Shown here piece after piece: positions 24,017-33,460 of a stretch of 64,000 nt of DNA. The notes under the pieces were generated by a model. It was given only the letters and a program-made list of their open reading frames with translations, was not told where the DNA came from and ran no database searches. Numbering within the stretch: the stretch's first letter is position 1; the number at the start of each line of letters is the position of its first letter. The position numbers were made by a program, and so were the translations under genes. The stretch is from Cryobacterium algoricola (GTDB taxonomy: Bacteria > Actinomycetota > Actinomycetes > Actinomycetales > Microbacteriaceae), in the NCBI RefSeq assembly GCF_004402485.1, contig NZ_SOFG01000004.1, forward strand, positions 372,001-436,000, in the 5' to 3' direction.

Positions 24017-25285
24017 CTAGGCCCGCACCTGCCCGGTGCCGCGCACGATCCACTTCGTGCTCGTGAGTTCGGGGAGACCCATCGGGCCCCGCGCGTGCAG
24101 CTTCTGCGTGGAGATGCCCACCTCCGCGCCGAAGCCGAATTCGCCGCCGTCGGTGAACCGGGTGGACGCATTGACCATGACCGCGGCGGAATCGACCTCG
24201 TTCAGGAACCGTTCGGAGTTGACGATGTCGTTGGTGATGATCGACTCGGTGTGGCCCGTCGAATACCGGCGGATGTGCGCGAGCGCTTCGTCGAGTCCGG
24301 CAACGACCGTGACCGCGAGATCGAGGCTCATGTATTCCGTCTCCCAGTCGAATTCGCTGGCGGGGACGGCGTCCGGGAAGAGCGCCTGGACTCGGGAGTC
24401 TCCGTGGATGGTGACGCCGGAGGCGGCGAGACGGGCGAGGACGGCGGGCAGGACGCGATCCGCGGCGCCCTCGTGCACGAGCAGGGTCTCGACGGCGTTG
24501 CAGACGCTCGGGCGCTGCACCTTCGAGTTGTGCACGATCTCGACGGCCCAGTCCCGGTTGGCGCTCTCGTCGAGGAAGATGTGCACGACACCGGCACCGG
24601 TCTCGATGACGGGGACCGTGGACTGGGTGACGACGGCATTGATCAGGCCGGCGCTTCCGCGCGGGATGAGCACGTCGACCTGGCCGCGGGCCTGCATGAG
24701 TTCGGTCGCGCCCTCGCGGCCGAAGGGATCGATGGTCTGCACGATGTCCCCCGGCAGGCCGACGGATTCGATGGCCGTCTGGAGGAGGGCGACCAGGACG
24801 CGGTTGGTGTTCTCGGCGGCGGACCCGCCGCGGAGGACGACGGCGTTGCCGCTCTTGAGCGCCAGGGCGGCGATGTCGACGGTCACGTTCGGCCGGGCCT
24901 CGTAGATGACGCCCACGACGCCGAAGGGCACCCGCACCTGGCTGATCTTCACGCCGTTCGGCAGGCTGCTGCCGCGGACGACCTCGCCGACGGGGTCGGT
25001 CAGTAGTGCGATCTGGAGCACGGCGTCGGCGAGGGCGGCCACGCGGGCATCGTCGAGGGTGAGGCGGTCGAGGAGACCCGCGCTGAGTCCGTTCGCGGCA
25101 CCGGCCGTGAGGTCGTCACGGTTCGCCGCCAGGATGTCGGCCGTGTTCCGGCGCAGGGAATCCGCGATCGCGGTGAGTGCCCTGTTCTTCTGCAGCGTCG
25201 GTGTGGACGCGAGGACGATCGAGGCGCGCCGCGCCGAATCGAGGGTCAGGGTGAGCCGGAGGGAGTCGACGGGTGACTGCAACAT
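24017..25285 (-). CDS. proA: Gamma-glutamyl phosphate reductase ProA
   Basis: A 422-residue NADPH-dependent enzyme of proline synthesis that reduces gamma-glutamyl phosphate to the semialdehyde. Signatures: VPFGVVGVIYEARPNVTVDIAALALKSGNAVVLRGGSAA, the active-site Cys in QRPSVCNAVETLLVH, and DWETEYMSLDLAV plus GEFGFGAEVGISTQKLHARGPMGL. The ATG at 25285 has TAAACT ending 6 nt upstream and no SD, so it may have its own leaderless promoter even though proB is only 52 bp upstream. Confidence 0.97.
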   Translation of the reverse strand: MLQSPVDSLRLTLTLDSARRASIVLASTPTLQKNRALTAIADSLRRNTADILAANRDDLTAGAANGLSAGLLDRLTLDDARVAALADAVLQIALLTDPVGEVVRGSSLPNGVKISQVRVPFGVVGVIYEARPNVTVDIAALALKSGNAVVLRGGSAAENTNRVLVALLQTAIESVGLPGDIVQTIDPFGREGATELMQARGQVDVLIPRGSAGLINAVVTQSTVPVIETGAGVVHIFLDESANRDWAVEIVHNSKVQRPSVCNAVETLLVHEGAADRVLPAVLARLAASGVTIHGDSRVQALFPDAVPASEFDWETEYMSLDLAVTVVAGLDEALAHIRRYSTGHTESIITNDIVNSERFLNEVDSAAVMVNASTRFTDGGEFGFGAEVGISTQKLHARGPMGLPELTSTKWIVRGTGQVRA

Positions 25286-25291
25286 GCCGGT

Positions 25292-25297
25292 AGTTTA
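25292..25297 (-). promoter_or_regulatory. -10 element of a probable leaderless proA promoter
   Basis: TAAACT on the minus strand ends 6 nt before the proA ATG, in the short gap after proB. Confidence 0.45.
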
Positions 25298-25337
25298 CGG
25301 CACGTTCCACGCCTCCGCAGGGCAGGGACCGGACGGG

Positions 25338-26123
25338 CTACTGCCGCGGCGTCGGTTCGAACCAGGTGCCGACGTAGTCGCCGCGCAGGGCCTGGGCGAC
25401 GAGCCCGGTCGAGGTGACCAGGACGGCCGTTCCCGCTTCAGCGGCGATCCGGGCCGCTGACACCTTGGTGCCCGCGCCGCCCGTGCCGACACCGGAAGCG
25501 CTCGCTCCGAATTCCACGCCGGGAAGCCGATCCCCCGCTGCGATGTGCGGAATGCGTTCTGCCCCGGGGAGATTCGGCGGACGGGTGTAGAGGGCGTCGA
25601 CGTCGCTCAGCAGCACGAGCAGGTCGGCGCTGATGAGTGTCGCGACAAGGGCCGCGAGCCGGTCGTTGTCGCCGAAACGGATCTCATGGGTGGCGACGGT
25701 GTCGTTCTCGTTCACGATCGGAAGGATCCGCAGCCCGAGCAGCCGGTTCATCGCGCGGCGCGCGTTGGACCGGTGCGACGGATTCTCGAGGTCGCCCGCG
25801 GTGAGCAGAACCTGTCCGGCGATGATCGAGTAGCGACGGAGGCTGTCCTGGTAGCGGAAGATCAGCAGGTTCTGGCCGACGGAGGCCGCGGCCTGCTGGG
25901 TTGCGAGGTCGGTGGGGCGTTCTTCGAGGTTGAGGTACGGCATCCCGGTTGCGATCGCGCCGGAGGACACCAGGACGATTTCGGCGCCTCGGGCGTGTGC
26001 CTCGGCGAGGGCGTCGACGAGCGGGGAGATCTGCGACACGTTCGCGCCGCTGATCGAGGAGGACCCGACCTTCACGACGATGCGTGCCGCCGTCTTGATG
26101 TCACCCCGCCCGAGCACGCTCAC
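25338..26123 (-). CDS. proB: Glutamate 5-kinase ProB (PUA-less)
   Basis: A 261-residue amino-acid kinase catalysing the first step of proline synthesis. Visible: [78 protein letters not shown] and [15 protein letters not shown]. It ends after the kinase domain, so the PUA domain of the 367-residue E. coli enzyme is absent. The GTG start overlaps the obgE stop (GTGA). Confidence 0.96.
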   Translation of the reverse strand: MSVLGRGDIKTAARIVVKVGSSSISGANVSQISPLVDALAEAHARGAEIVLVSSGAIATGMPYLNLEERPTDLATQQAAASVGQNLLIFRYQDSLRRYSIIAGQVLLTAGDLENPSHRSNARRAMNRLLGLRILPIVNENDTVATHEIRFGDNDRLAALVATLISADLLVLLSDVDALYTRPPNLPGAERIPHIAAGDRLPGVEFGASASGVGTGGAGTKVSAARIAAEAGTAVLVTSTGLVAQALRGDYVGTWFEPTPRQ

Positions 26124-27685
26124 TCGGACTCGTCCTCGGTGCCTTCCGAGCCGGCCGGGGCGCTCTCGCCGTTGTACTCGACCTCACCGGAGGTCCACAT
26201 TCCGGCGTCGCGCTCGCGGATGAGCTCGGCGCGGGCGGCCGCCTTGGCGTCCATCCGGCCGAAGTACTCTTCGCGCCGCTCGCTACTGGTGCGGCGCTTC
26301 GAGTCGTCAAGTCGGGTGTCGGTACCGCGAGGTGCCGTGATGAGTTCCGCCGTCGACGTGAGCGTGGGCTCCCAGTCGAAGACGACGCCGTTGCCGGCAC
26401 CGATGATCACGGTCGAGCCCGCGACGGCTCCGGCCTTGAAGAGTTCGTTCTCGATGCCGAGCTTGGCCAGGCGGTCGGCGAGGAACCCGACGGCCTCGTC
26501 GTTGGTGAAGTCGGTCTGCTGCACCCAGCGCTCCGGCTTGGTGCCGATGATGCGGTAGATGTTGCCGAACGAGCCGCCCTCGACCTTGACGACGAAACCG
26601 CTGTCGTCGACGGCCTTGGGGCGGATGATGATGCGCGGCTTGGCCGCGAGGGCCGCTGCGGCCTCGACGCGTCCCGCTTCGACGAGTTCGGCGAGGGCGT
26701 AGTTCAGCTGGCGGAGGCCTTCGTGGCTGACGGTGGAGATCTCGAAGACGCGGTAGCCGCGGCCTTCGAGGTCTGCCTTGACGAAGTCCGCGAGTTCGCG
26801 GGCCTCCGGCACGTCGATCTTGTTGAGCGCGACCAGCTGCGGACGCTCGAGGAGGGGCTTCTGACCCTCCGGGACCGGGTAGGCGGCGAGTTCTCCGAGG
26901 ATCACGTCGAGGTCGCTGATCGGGTCGCGGTCCGGGTCGAGGGTCGCGCAGTCGAGGATGTGCAGCAGGGCGGTGCAGCGTTCGACGTGGCGCAGGAATT
27001 CGAGGCCGAGGCCCTTGCCCTCGCTCGCGCCCTCGATCAGGCCGGGAACGTCGGCGACCGTGTAGCGCACCTCGCCGGCGTCGACGACACCGAGGTTCGG
27101 GAACAGGGTCGTGAAGGGATAGTCGGCGATCTTGGGCCTGGCGGCGGACATGGCCGCGATCAGGCTGGACTTGCCGGCCGACGGATAGCCGACGAAGGCG
27201 ACATCCGCAACGGTCTTGAGTTCGAGCTGGACGTCGCCTTCCCAGCCGTAGGTTCCGAGGAGCGCGAAGCCGGGGGCCTTGCGCTTCGAAGAGGCGAGGG
27301 CGGCGTTGCCGAGCCCGCCCTGGCCGCCGGGGGCGACGACGATCCGGAAACCCGGTTCGGTCATGTCGGCGAGTTCGTTGCCGTCGACGTCCTTGACGAC
27401 GGTGCCGAGAGGCACGGAAAGTTCCATGATTTCGCTGCTGAAGCCGGCGCGGTGGTCGCCCATGCCGGGGCCGCCGTTGACGGAACTGCGGTGCGGGGAC
27501 CGGTGGTAGCCGAGAAGCGTGGTCACCTGGGGATCGGCGACGAGCACGATGTCGCCACCGTTTCCGCCGTTGCCGCCGTCGGGGCCGGCGAGAGGCTTGA
27601 ACTTCTCACGCTTGACGGACACACAGCCGTTGCCGCCGTTGCCCGCGCGCAGGTGCAGCGTGACCTGGTCAACGAATGTGGCCAT
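26120..27685 (-). CDS. obgE: GTPase ObgE (Obg/CgtA)
   Basis: A 521-residue Obg GTPase involved in 50S assembly and the stringent response. The order is the glycine-rich Obg fold (1-160, with [32 protein letters not shown]), the G domain with G1 GYPSAGKSS, switch [12 protein letters not shown]3 [11 protein letters not shown]4 NKID, then the OCT domain ([34 protein letters not shown]). A charged tail of about 80 residues follows. The ATG at 27685 has AAAGGGG upstream; the longer frame to 27862 is rejected. Confidence 0.97.
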   Translation of the reverse strand: MATFVDQVTLHLRAGNGGNGCVSVKREKFKPLAGPDGGNGGNGGDIVLVADPQVTTLLGYHRSPHRSSVNGGPGMGDHRAGFSSEIMELSVPLGTVVKDVDGNELADMTEPGFRIVVAPGGQGGLGNAALASSKRKAPGFALLGTYGWEGDVQLELKTVADVAFVGYPSAGKSSLIAAMSAARPKIADYPFTTLFPNLGVVDAGEVRYTVADVPGLIEGASEGKGLGLEFLRHVERCTALLHILDCATLDPDRDPISDLDVILGELAAYPVPEGQKPLLERPQLVALNKIDVPEARELADFVKADLEGRGYRVFEISTVSHEGLRQLNYALAELVEAGRVEAAAALAAKPRIIIRPKAVDDSGFVVKVEGGSFGNIYRIIGTKPERWVQQTDFTNDEAVGFLADRLAKLGIENELFKAGAVAGSTVIIGAGNGVVFDWEPTLTSTAELITAPRGTDTRLDDSKRRTSSERREEYFGRMDAKAAARAELIRERDAGMWTSGEVEYNGESAPAGSEGTEDESE

Positions 27686-27764
27686 GGGGGTGCCCCTTTC
27701 AGGTGGCGTAAAACAAGCAGAGGGCGAGCCGAAGCCCGCCCTCACGCTTACAGATTGTGGATGC

Positions 27765-28022
27765 CTACGCGGCAGCCACCACGATGTTGACGACCTTGCG
27801 GCCACCCTTCGCGCCGAACTCGACCGAGCCAGCCTCGAGGGCGAACAGCGTGTCGTCGCCACCGCGGCCGACGTTCACGCCGGGGTGGAAGTGGGTGCCG
27901 CGCTGGCGGACGATGATCTCGCCCGCTCCGACAACCTGACCGCCGAAGCGCTTCACGCCGAGGCGCTGGGCGTTGGAGTCGCGACCGTTGCGAGTGGAAC
28001 TCGCACCTTTTTTGTGTGCCAT
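27765..28022 (-). CDS. rpmA: 50S ribosomal protein L27
   Basis: An 85-residue L27 protein: [31 protein letters not shown], then [27 protein letters not shown]. It begins directly with the mature-type Met-Ala-His. GAGGAG lies just upstream. It is downstream of rplU and 79 bp ahead of obgE. Confidence 0.98.
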   Translation of the reverse strand: MAHKKGASSTRNGRDSNAQRLGVKRFGGQVVGAGEIIVRQRGTHFHPGVNVGRGGDDTLFALEAGSVEFGAKGGRKVVNIVVAAA

Positions 28023-28040
28023 TTGTTCTGCTCCTCGGGC

Positions 28041-28349
28041 CTAGGCGATGCCGGTGACCTGAACGCGAGTGAGCTCCTGACGGTGCCCCTGACGCTTCTT
28101 GTAACCGGTCTTGTTCTTGAACTTCTGGATGACGATCTTCGGGCCGCGGAGGTCGTTGAGGACCTCGGCGGTCACGGTGACTTTGGCCAAAGACTTCGAG
28201 TCAGAGGTGATCTTGTCGCCATCGACGAGGAGCACTGCGGCCAGCTCGACGTTGCCGTCCTTGTCAGCCTTGATTCGGTCCATCGTTACGATGGTCCCGA
28301 CCTCTACCTTCTCCTGCCGCCCACCGGCGCGCACAACTGCGTAAACCAC
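28041..28349 (-). CDS. rplU: 50S ribosomal protein L21
   Basis: A 102-residue L21 protein beginning [18 protein letters not shown] and ending [21 protein letters not shown] with the RNA-binding K-RQGHRQ block. The start is GTG. The leader upstream contains two hairpins that could be a regulatory element. It is first in the rplU-rpmA-obgE-proB series. Confidence 0.98.
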   Translation of the reverse strand: MVYAVVRAGGRQEKVEVGTIVTMDRIKADKDGNVELAAVLLVDGDKITSDSKSLAKVTVTAEVLNDLRGPKIVIQKFKNKTGYKKRQGHRQELTRVQVTGIA

Positions 28350-28440
28350 GTTACGTACCTATCTCTGGGGAGCCGTGAGGCCCCGATTCCTATGATGGAA
28401 AGTTACTGCGTAAACGGGCCAAGTCGGCCCGTCTCTGTCA
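28350..28440 (-). promoter_or_regulatory. rplU leader with two hairpins
   Basis: Between rplU and the DUF4031 gene the minus-strand leader can fold ACGGGCC/GGCCCGT (28414-28432, 5-nt loop). Closer to the start it has a G-rich/C-rich hairpin around 28366-28385. This may be an L21-type autoregulatory leader or plain terminator-like structure; I have no match to a named class. Confidence 0.35.
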
Positions 28441-28579
28441 GAAAACCTTAGGTGTCAGCGCGGGCTCAGGCCCAACGCACACCAACAGTCGAGTTTAGCT
28501 GATCAACCGGCCCCGGTCAAACTGGGGCTGGGATCGACCGGGGATCGTCGGCTCCCCCGGCACAAGGCCGCGGAGAACA

Positions 28580-28585
28580 TACAAT
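28580..28585 (+). promoter_or_regulatory. -10 element of a probable leaderless DUF4031 promoter
   Basis: TACAAT ends 6 nt before the ATG at 28592, with no convincing SD. Confidence 0.5.
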
Positions 28586-28591
28586 CTTGGG

Positions 28592-28864
28592 ATGACCGTG
28601 TTGATAGATCAGCCTACATGGCCCGCGCACGATACGGTCTGGTCGCACCTCGTCAGCGACGTGTCGCTGGAAGAATTGCATGATTTCGCCGCTGCGAATG
28701 GCATTCCCCGGCGCGGTTTCGACCTGGACCACTACGACGTGCCCGAGCACCGCTACGAGGCCCTCGTGGCTGCTGGGGCACTTCCGGTGGGCAACAGGGA
28801 GCTCGTGCTGCGCTTACGCGCGAGCGGGCTCCGCGTTTCGGGACGCGAGCGCTCCGGGCGCTGA
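28592..28864 (+). CDS. DUF4031 domain protein
   Basis: A 90-residue protein of the DUF4031 family: MTVLIDQPTWPAHDTVWSHLVSD, then ELHDFAAANGIPRRGFDLDHYDVPEHRYEALVAAGA, with the conserved D-H-Y-D and ER/EHRY blocks. The function is unknown. The gene is divergent from rplU and has a TACAAT -10 at a leaderless spacing. Confidence 0.9.
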   Translation: MTVLIDQPTWPAHDTVWSHLVSDVSLEELHDFAAANGIPRRGFDLDHYDVPEHRYEALVAAGALPVGNRELVLRLRASGLRVSGRERSGR

Positions 28865-28910
28865 ACTCCGGCGGTCCTGCGGCGTGTCGCTGGTGCCGCA
28901 GGTACACAAA

Positions 28911-28938
28911 ACGGCGGCCGACCGAAGTCGACCGCCGT
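28911..28938. terminator. Hairpin terminator between DUF4031 and rne
   Basis: ACGGCGG-C-CGAC pairs with GTCG-A-CCGCCGT around a CGAA loop, between two convergent genes. Confidence 0.75.
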
Positions 28939-28967
28939 TCATCCGGGGTGCACCGGAATGCGCTGGA

Positions 28968-31652
28968 CTAGTTCTGCGTCTCCCGTGCCGACAGCACGAT
29001 GGGCTGCGCGTTCGACGTCGAACCTCCGGCGGTCGTGACCCGACGGCTGCGCGAGCGACCCTGCCCGGGCTGCTTGGGCTCGGGGAGCGACTCGAGCACC
29101 GAGTCGAGCAGCTGGTCGGTGACCTGCTTGCTCACGGTGCGGCGGGTGCGGGACGACTTCCGCACCGGGATGTCGAGGATCTCGACGGAACCGGTGTTGG
29201 CCTCGGTCGGGTCAGCGGCTACTGCCTGGGTGACGCTCGGCGTCTCCACGGGAGCGACGGGAGCCTCGGCGACGGGCGAGACCGGGGCGGATGCCTCGTT
29301 CGCGTCCACCGCAGCGGACACGGGCACCGACGCGGGGGCATCCGGCACGTGGATGATCGGGATGGACCCGGTCAGCGCGCGTGGGATGGTCCTCGCCGCG
29401 ATCAGGGCGAGGGCGTGCTTGGCGTCCTCGGTGATCCCGTGCGTGCCCGATGTGGCCTTCGCCTGCTCGGACGCGGATGACTGAGAGCCGTTGCCGCCGG
29501 AATTCCCGCCGCGGTGGCCGTTGTTGCCACCGTTACCGTTGCCACCGTTGCCGTTGTCGTTGCCGGAGTTGCCCGACTTGCTGCGCGGGCGGCGCTCCTG
29601 GGGCGGCTGCGCCGTCTGGCGGTGCTTGGTGACGGGATCGTGGTGAATGACGACTCCGCGGCCCGCACAGGCCTCGCAGTTCTCGCTGAAGGACTCGAGG
29701 AGCCCGAGTCCGAGCTTCTTGCGGGTCATCTGCACGAGACCGAGCGAGGTGACCTCGGCGACCTGGTGCTTGGTGCGGTCGCGGCTCAGGCATTCGAGCA
29801 GGCGGCGGAGCACGAGGTCGCGGTTGGTCTCGAGCACCATGTCGATGAAGTCGACGACGATGATGCCACCGATGTCGCGCAGCCGCAGCTGGCGCACGAT
29901 CTCCTCTGCGGCCTCGAGGTTGTTCTTCGTGACGGTTTCCTCGAGGTTGCCGCCGGATCCGACGAACTTGCCCGTGTTGACGTCGACGACGGTCATGGCC
30001 TCGGTGCGGTCGATCACGAGGGAGCCGCCGGAGGGCAGCCACACCTTGCGGTCGAGGGCCTTTTCGATCTGCTCGGAGATGCGGTATTCGTCGAAGGCGT
30101 CGTTCTCGCCCTCGTAGCGCTCGACCCGGTCGACGAGGTCGGGGGCGACCTGGCCGAGGTAGGTCTGGATCGTCTCGCGGGCTTCGTCCCCGGAGATGAC
30201 CATCTTCTGGAAGTCCTCGTTGAAGACGTCGCGCACGATCTTGATCAGCAGGTCGGGCTCGCCGTGCAGCAGCGCAGGGGCCTGGACGGTGTCGACGAGC
30301 TGTGAGATGGACGCCCACTGCTCGGTAAGGCGGTTGACGTCGAGCGTCAGCTGTTCGTCGGTGGCGCCTTCTGCGGCGGTGCGCACGATCACGCCGGTGT
30401 TGTCCGGCAGGACCTCTTTGAGGATCTTCTTCAGACGGGCGCGCTCGGTGTCCGGGAGCTTGCGGCTGATGCCGTTCATCGATCCGTTCGGCACGTAGAC
30501 GAGGTACCGGCCGGGCAGCGAGACCTGGCTGGTGAGCCGGGCGCCCTTGTGGCCGATCGGGTCCTTGGTGACCTGGACGAGCACCTTGTCACCGGGCTTG
30601 AGCGCGAGCTCGATGCGACGGGCCTGGTTGCTGTTGGCGGCGTGTTCCGCGGCGGCCTCCCAGTCGACCTCACCGGAGTACAGAACGGCATTGCGGCCGC
30701 GTCCGATGTCGACGAAGGCTGCTTCCATGCTCGGGAGCACATTCTGTACCCGGCCGAGATACACATTCCCGATCAGGGATGCGTCCTGATTCTTGGCGAC
30801 GTAGTGCTCGACGAGCACGCCGTCCTCGAGGACGCCGATCTGGATCTTGTTGTGCTTGGCGCGCACGACCATTACGCGGTCGACCGATTCGCGTCGGGCG
30901 AGGAACTCGGCCTCCGTGATGACGGGACGGCGGCGGCCGGCGTCGCGGCCGTCGCGGCGGCGCTGCTTCTTGGCCTCGAGACGGGTCGAGCCCTTGATGC
31001 GCTGCGGCTCGGTGATGAGCTCGGGTTCGCGCGGAACGCGGACCCTGACGACAGTGTTGGCCGGGTCGTCCGCACCGGAACGGTTCTCGTCGCCCGGGCG
31101 GCGGCGGGCACGGCGGCGGACCGTCGAGGTCTCGTCCGGGTACTCGTCTCGCTCGGAGCGGTTGTCCGACCGGTTGCGGTCGTGACGATTGTCCGTGCCG
31201 TTGTCCTGGCGGTTGGAGTCCGACCGGTTGCCGTCCTGGCGGTTACCCGAGCGGTTGTCCTGACGGTCTCCGTCTGAGCGGTTGCCGTCCTGACGATCGT
31301 CGTAGGGGTGTGAATCGTCGCGCCTGGCCCCGGCGCGGGCCGGGAGCGGCACGATGTTCGGCGCCTGGAAGAGAAGAGAGGTCGAGGGCCTGCGAACCGG
31401 CTGTGCGGGTTCGTCTGGCGGAGTCGGCTGGTCCACGGTGGTGTCCTGTTCGGCTGGGGTCGTCGCGGTGGATGCCCAGGGTGCGGGCTCCCCCTCGAGG
31501 AATGGTGCTGTCGGTGCCTCCACGGTTTCGGTCGCGGCGCTGGGCGCCGGGGCCGTTGCTTCCGCGGGCGCGATCGCCGCAGCGGCTACACGCCGACGGC
31601 GGGATCCGAACAGACCTTTGCGTTTTTTGGTGTTTTCGTTGTCTTCCACCAT
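28968..31652 (-). CDS. rne: Ribonuclease E/G family protein
   Basis: An 894-residue RNase E/G. Residues 1-230 are charged and disordered, with an Asn/Asp/Arg/Gln-rich repeat tract (about 110-165). The S1 and catalytic core follow: KIQIGVLEDGVLVEHYVAKN, IGNVYLGRVQNVLPSMEAAFVDIG, the catalytic VVDVNTGKFVG and VVDFIDM aspartates, and the Zn-link CEACAGRG near residue 690. The C-terminal region is Gly/Asn-rich and then basic, likely for protein or RNA contacts. This arrangement, with scaffold regions on both sides, is typical of actinobacterial enzymes. AAGGAG precedes the ATG. Confidence 0.96.
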   Translation of the reverse strand: MVEDNENTKKRKGLFGSRRRRVAAAAIAPAEATAPAPSAATETVEAPTAPFLEGEPAPWASTATTPAEQDTTVDQPTPPDEPAQPVRRPSTSLLFQAPNIVPLPARAGARRDDSHPYDDRQDGNRSDGDRQDNRSGNRQDGNRSDSNRQDNGTDNRHDRNRSDNRSERDEYPDETSTVRRRARRRPGDENRSGADDPANTVVRVRVPREPELITEPQRIKGSTRLEAKKQRRRDGRDAGRRRPVITEAEFLARRESVDRVMVVRAKHNKIQIGVLEDGVLVEHYVAKNQDASLIGNVYLGRVQNVLPSMEAAFVDIGRGRNAVLYSGEVDWEAAAEHAANSNQARRIELALKPGDKVLVQVTKDPIGHKGARLTSQVSLPGRYLVYVPNGSMNGISRKLPDTERARLKKILKEVLPDNTGVIVRTAAEGATDEQLTLDVNRLTEQWASISQLVDTVQAPALLHGEPDLLIKIVRDVFNEDFQKMVISGDEARETIQTYLGQVAPDLVDRVERYEGENDAFDEYRISEQIEKALDRKVWLPSGGSLVIDRTEAMTVVDVNTGKFVGSGGNLEETVTKNNLEAAEEIVRQLRLRDIGGIIVVDFIDMVLETNRDLVLRRLLECLSRDRTKHQVAEVTSLGLVQMTRKKLGLGLLESFSENCEACAGRGVVIHHDPVTKHRQTAQPPQERRPRSKSGNSGNDNGNGGNGNGGNNGHRGGNSGGNGSQSSASEQAKATSGTHGITEDAKHALALIAARTIPRALTGSIPIIHVPDAPASVPVSAAVDANEASAPVSPVAEAPVAPVETPSVTQAVAADPTEANTGSVEILDIPVRKSSRTRRTVSKQVTDQLLDSVLESLPEPKQPGQGRSRSRRVTTAGGSTSNAQPIVLSARETQN
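31155..31300. repeat. Degenerate tandem repeat inside rne
   Basis: About 150 bp of imperfect units based on CGGTTGTCC/GCGGTTGCCGTCC, encoding the Asn-Arg-Ser-Asp-rich part of RNase E. It stays in frame, so it is a coding low-complexity tract. Confidence 0.6.
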
Positions 31653-31848
31653 TGCTGGTGCGCTCCTTGACCGTTTTGGGCGACCGCGCCACCCATCCGG
31701 CTACTCTCTCGTGCGAGAAAAACGCTTGCGCGTTCACCTCGGGAATCCTTTTCGTTCGCAACCGGCTCTTGGCTCTGGCTGCTAATACCTTTGGTCGTGG
31801 GACCAATGAATCTGGGCTGTTACGGCCCATTAAGCCTTCTCTGGCTGT

Positions 31849-31867
31849 GCTCGAGCGCGGCTCGAGC
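31849..31867. promoter_or_regulatory. GCTCGAGC palindrome between rne and the VKOR gene
   Basis: GCTCGAGC-GCG-GCTCGAGC, two copies of a perfect palindrome 3 bp apart, lies between divergent genes. It could be an operator or a small hairpin. Confidence 0.4.
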
Positions 31868-31919
31868 ATCCTCGTTGATTATCGCATGTATTGTTCAGGA
31901 TCGAGTGCGAGGCGCATGA

Positions 31920-31925
31920 CATAAT
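31920..31925 (+). promoter_or_regulatory. -10 element of a probable leaderless VKOR promoter
   Basis: CATAAT ends 6 nt before the GTG start at 31932, and no separate SD is visible. Confidence 0.45.
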
Positions 31926-31931
31926 CCTGAG

Positions 31932-32531
31932 GTGCATCAGACCGAGCAAATCAAGCGCCCCACCGGGCTCGCCGTCTTTATGATCATCGGGGGTGCGATC
32001 GCCCTTGCCGCGGCCTTCGCGCTCACCCTCGACAAGATCGCCATCCTCGAAGATCCGCAGGCGCAGCTCTCCTGCAACTTCAGCGTGCTCGTCGGCTGCA
32101 GCACTAACCTCGGCTCCTGGCAGGGTGCGCTCTTCGGTTTCCCGAACCCGCTGATCGGACTCATCGCGTGGACGGTCGTCATCACGATCGGCGCCGCGAT
32201 CCTCGCCGGCGCCCGCTTCGCCCGCTGGTTCTGGATCGGACTCAACGTCGGTGTGGCGCTCGCGCTCGTCTTCGTGATCTGGCTGATGGGCCAGAGCTTC
32301 TTCGTCCTCGACGTGCTGTGCCCGTGGTGCATGGTCACCTGGGTCGTCACGATCCCGATGTTCCTGGCCGTGACCCTGTACAACCTCCGGACGGGCACGA
32401 TCCCGGTTCCGGCCGGGGTTCGGCGCTTCGCCGTCGGCGCTTCCTCGTGGATCGTCGTCATCACGATCGGCTGCTACCTCGTGGCCGCGACGGTCGCCCA
32501 GCTCAAGATGGACTTCCTGCACCGCCTCTAG
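31932..32531 (+). CDS. Vitamin K epoxide reductase (VKOR) family protein
   Basis: A 199-residue polytopic membrane protein of the bacterial VKOR family, which oxidises DsbA-like partners and passes electrons to quinone. The first Cys pair lies in LSCNFSVLVGCST, with the conserved FGFPNPLIGL after it, and the active-site CPWC is in LDVLCPWCMVTWV. Four or five TM helices are visible. There is no fused thioredoxin domain. Disulfide formation in secreted proteins is the probable role. The start is GTG with a -10 at leaderless spacing. Confidence 0.93.
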   Translation: MHQTEQIKRPTGLAVFMIIGGAIALAAAFALTLDKIAILEDPQAQLSCNFSVLVGCSTNLGSWQGALFGFPNPLIGLIAWTVVITIGAAILAGARFARWFWIGLNVGVALALVFVIWLMGQSFFVLDVLCPWCMVTWVVTIPMFLAVTLYNLRTGTIPVPAGVRRFAVGASSWIVVITIGCYLVAATVAQLKMDFLHRL

Positions 32532-32603
32532 TCGGACTGCCCAGGCACCCGCCCCGCCCACGGCATCCGCTCGGTCGAACGGATGCCGACTGTCGCCTTA
32601 ACC

Positions 32604-32656
32604 GCCGAGTGTCGCCGTTCCGCCGACTACTCTCGGCGGGAACGGCGACACTCGGC
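32604..32656. repeat. Long hairpin between the VKOR gene and ndk
   Basis: Two arms of 23 and 24 nt (32604-32626 and 32633-32656), complementary apart from one extra G, around a 6-nt loop CTACTC. The arms begin GCCGAGTGTCGCCGTTCC. It lies between convergent genes and could end both transcripts, but its length and lack of a T run suggest a palindromic repeat element. Confidence 0.75.
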
Positions 32657-32669
32657 AGTGCGGCAGGTG

Positions 32670-33092
32670 CTAGTCGAACCAGAGGGCCAGTTCGCGGGCG
32701 GCGGACTCGGGCGAGTCCGAGCCGTGCACGAGGTTTTGCTGGACCTTGGAGCCCCAGTCGCGACCGAGGTCTCCGCGGATCGTGCCCGGCGCCGCGGTCG
32801 TGGGATCCGTCGTGCCGGCGAGGGAACGGAAGCCCTCGATGACCCGTTCGCCCGCGATGCGGATGGCGAGGATCGGCCCGCTCTCCATGAACTCGACGAG
32901 GGGCTCGAAGAACGGCTTGCCCGCGTGCTCGGCGTAGTGCTCGGCGAGCAGGGAACGGTCGGCCTGGACGAGTTTGATGTCGACGAGGGAGTACCCCTTC
33001 TGCTCGATGCGTCGCAGGATCTCTCCGGAGAGGTTGCGGGCGACGCCGTCTGGCTTCACCAGGACGAGGGTTTCTTGGACCGGGGTGCTCAT
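32670..33092 (-). CDS. ndk: Nucleoside diphosphate kinase Ndk
   Basis: A 140-residue Ndk: ETLVLVKPDGVARNLSGEILRRIEQKGYSLVDIKL, then GPILAIRIAGERVIEGFRSLAGTTDPTTAAPGTIRGDLG, with the active-site His in QQNLVHGSDSPESAARE. The ATG at 33092 has AGGAG 5 nt upstream and overlaps the stop of the DUF4233 gene (ATGA). It balances NTP pools by phosphohistidine transfer. Confidence 0.98.
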   Translation of the reverse strand: MSTPVQETLVLVKPDGVARNLSGEILRRIEQKGYSLVDIKLVQADRSLLAEHYAEHAGKPFFEPLVEFMESGPILAIRIAGERVIEGFRSLAGTTDPTTAAPGTIRGDLGRDWGSKVQQNLVHGSDSPESAARELALWFD

Positions 33093-33460
33093 GAATTCTC
33101 CTTGTTGTTGTCTAATCTCGAGCCGGTGACCATGCAGTATGCCCACATGGCGGTGAACAGTGCGCCGACGATGAACATGGCCGGGTTGACGAACCCGGTC
33201 AGGACGATGACGGCCTGGACGAGCCAGCCGATCGCGTACGACCAGTTGTAGCGGAGCAGGCCGATCGTCGCGACCATCACGAGGCAGAGCAGCGCTCCCC
33301 CGCCGAGGGCGAGCCAGGCCGGCAGCGAGCCGAGCCCGAAGAGCAGCAGCGCCGCGAGGAACACGATGATCGTCTCGAAGCCGAGCACGATCGAGGCGAG
33401 CGACTCGCGCACCGACCGCGGTCGCCGCCCGCGCGGGGCGTCGGTCACTTCTTGAGCCAT
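33089..33460 (-). CDS. DUF4233 membrane protein
   Basis: A 123-residue membrane protein of the DUF4233 family, found next to folC in actinobacteria. It has about four TM helices: SIVLGFETIIVFLAALLLFGLG, LGGGALLCLVMVATIGLL, IGWLVQAVIVLTGFVN and MFIVGALFTAMWAYCMV. Its start overlaps the end of folC by 16 nt and its stop overlaps ndk. The function is unknown. Confidence 0.92.
   Translation of the reverse strand: MAQEVTDAPRGRRPRSVRESLASIVLGFETIIVFLAALLLFGLGSLPAWLALGGGALLCLVMVATIGLLRYNWSYAIGWLVQAVIVLTGFVNPAMFIVGALFTAMWAYCMVTGSRLDNNKENS

Noticed and set aside
31155-31300. Possible CRISPR-like or minisatellite array
   Set aside because: Units are short, have no spacers and stay in frame in rne, so it is a coding low-complexity tract.
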